64,000 nucleotides of DNA from Xylophilus rhododendri (GTDB lineage: Bacteria > Pseudomonadota > Gammaproteobacteria > Burkholderiales > Burkholderiaceae_C): positions 806,001 through 870,000 of the forward strand of contig NZ_CP047650.1 of NCBI RefSeq assembly GCF_009906855.1, in the 5' to 3' direction. A program made the translations under genes and the position numbers. The notes below the pieces were generated by a model, which was not told the origin of the DNA, did not search any database, and worked only from the letters and a program-made list of their open reading frames with translations. Below, in pieces: positions 63,530 through 64,000 of this stretch. Each line of letters begins with the position of its first letter. The stretch's first letter is position 1.

Positions 63530-64000
63530 TCAGCCGTGCGCGCCGGCGCTGCCCGGCCGCGCGGCCCGCGCCAGCACATGGCGCACCATGGCCTGGGCCA
63601 GCTCCTGCTCGCCCAGGAACACGGTGCCGGCATGCTCCTGTTCCAGCAGGCGGGCTTCCTCCTCGTTGTGGCTGCGCACCACGACCTCGATCTCCGGATT
63701 GAGCGTACGGGCCGTCTCGATCATGCGGCGGATGTCCATCGACTCCGGCACCGCCACCACCAGCATGCGGGCGCGGGCGATATGCGCCTGGATCAGCACC
63801 GAGGGCTCGGCGGCATTGCCGAACACCGCCACCGTGCCCTGCTCGCGCAGGCGCTCGACGATCTCGCGGTTCTCCTCGGCGATCACATAGGGCAGGCCCT
63901 GTTCGGCCAACGCGGCGGCGATGCGCCGGCCCACACGCCCATAACCCACCAGCACCACCTGGCTGGAGAGATAACGCTCGTGCGTGCCCATGGGCAACTC
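63530..64000 (-). CDS. Kef/YbaL-type cation:proton antiporter, C-terminal part
   Basis: This is the last ~157 residues of a monovalent cation:proton antiporter-2 protein; the membrane part lies beyond the window edge. The RCK/TrkA-N nucleotide-binding domain is clear: QVVLVGYGRVGRRIAAALAE with GxGxxG, an acidic residue after the second strand (VIAEENREIVE), VFGNAAEPSVL and VVRSHNEEEARLLEQEHA. The start lies off the edge, and the in-frame ATG at 63997 is probably internal. The C-terminus ends with a short Ala/Arg/Gly tail. Confidence 0.88.
   Translation of the reverse strand, partial: ELPMGTHERYLSSQVVLVGYGRVGRRIAAALAEQGLPYVIAEENREIVERLREQGTVAVFGNAAEPSVLIQAHIARARMLVVAVPESMDIRRMIETARTLNPEIEVVVRSHNEEEARLLEQEHAGTVFLGEQELAQAMVRHVLARAARPGSAGAHG

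Overview
The window is G+C-rich, densely coding bacterial chromosome. The gene set points to a betaproteobacterium of the order Burkholderiales, most likely family Comamonadaceae. Supporting features are a complete iscRSUA-hscBA-fdx operon, a MocR regulator divergent from a DUF2917 protein, three solitary Bug-type solute receptors without membrane partners, an intracellular PHB depolymerase, a solo RsxB-like ferredoxin and RecBCD. No rRNA, CRISPR array, insertion sequence or integrase was seen. One tRNA (Val, anticodon CAC) is present.

Layout. 1-620 is the 3' part of pyrD, tail to tail with a large membrane GGDEF/EAL protein (617-3679). After dps comes a five-gene c-di-GMP unit (4674-8975): a CBS-PP2C phosphatase, a SiaB kinase, a SiaC switch protein, a SiaD diguanylate cyclase and an EAL phosphodiesterase. 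A MocR regulator and a DUF2917 protein follow, then recC-recB-recD (11468-20846). The 3' end of recD abuts the last codons of a lost HigB toxin next to an intact higA. 21345-25094 holds a LysR regulator, a GST and a three-domain flavin/iron-sulfur oxidoreductase. Next are tRNA-Val, dnaQ and the isc operon on the minus strand (25162-31502). uvrB and an aminotransferase gene diverge around a LexA-like site. phaZ and rsxB follow.

38057-53491 is a catabolic/transport region. It holds Bug receptors, two CaiB-type CoA-transferases, MaoC, acyl-CoA dehydrogenase, an acetyl-CoA-hydrolase-type transferase and a CitE-type lyase. Together they look like a pathway for a short dicarboxylate as its CoA thioester. 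A TTGTACGTACAT palindrome recurs before the dehydrogenase operon and before one receptor gene. PaiB, a hydroxyacid dehydrogenase, an amidase, two IclR regulators with candidate operators and a Bcr-type exporter complete it.

53506-64000 is a sensory and accessory region: a winged-helix response regulator overlapping a BLUF photoreceptor gene tail to tail, an ECF sigma/anti-sigma pair, a decayed DUF6088-Fic islet flanked by direct repeats, dusA, a large unrecognised membrane protein, an M14 peptidase-like lipoprotein lacking its zinc histidines, a small conserved protein, and the end of a Kef/YbaL antiporter.

Three genes (the oxidoreductase at 22914-25094, the aminotransferase, phaZ) each look one base short in a short C or G run. 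This fits homopolymer undercalls at least as well as mutation. The losses of HigB and of the Fic core are larger and look genuine.
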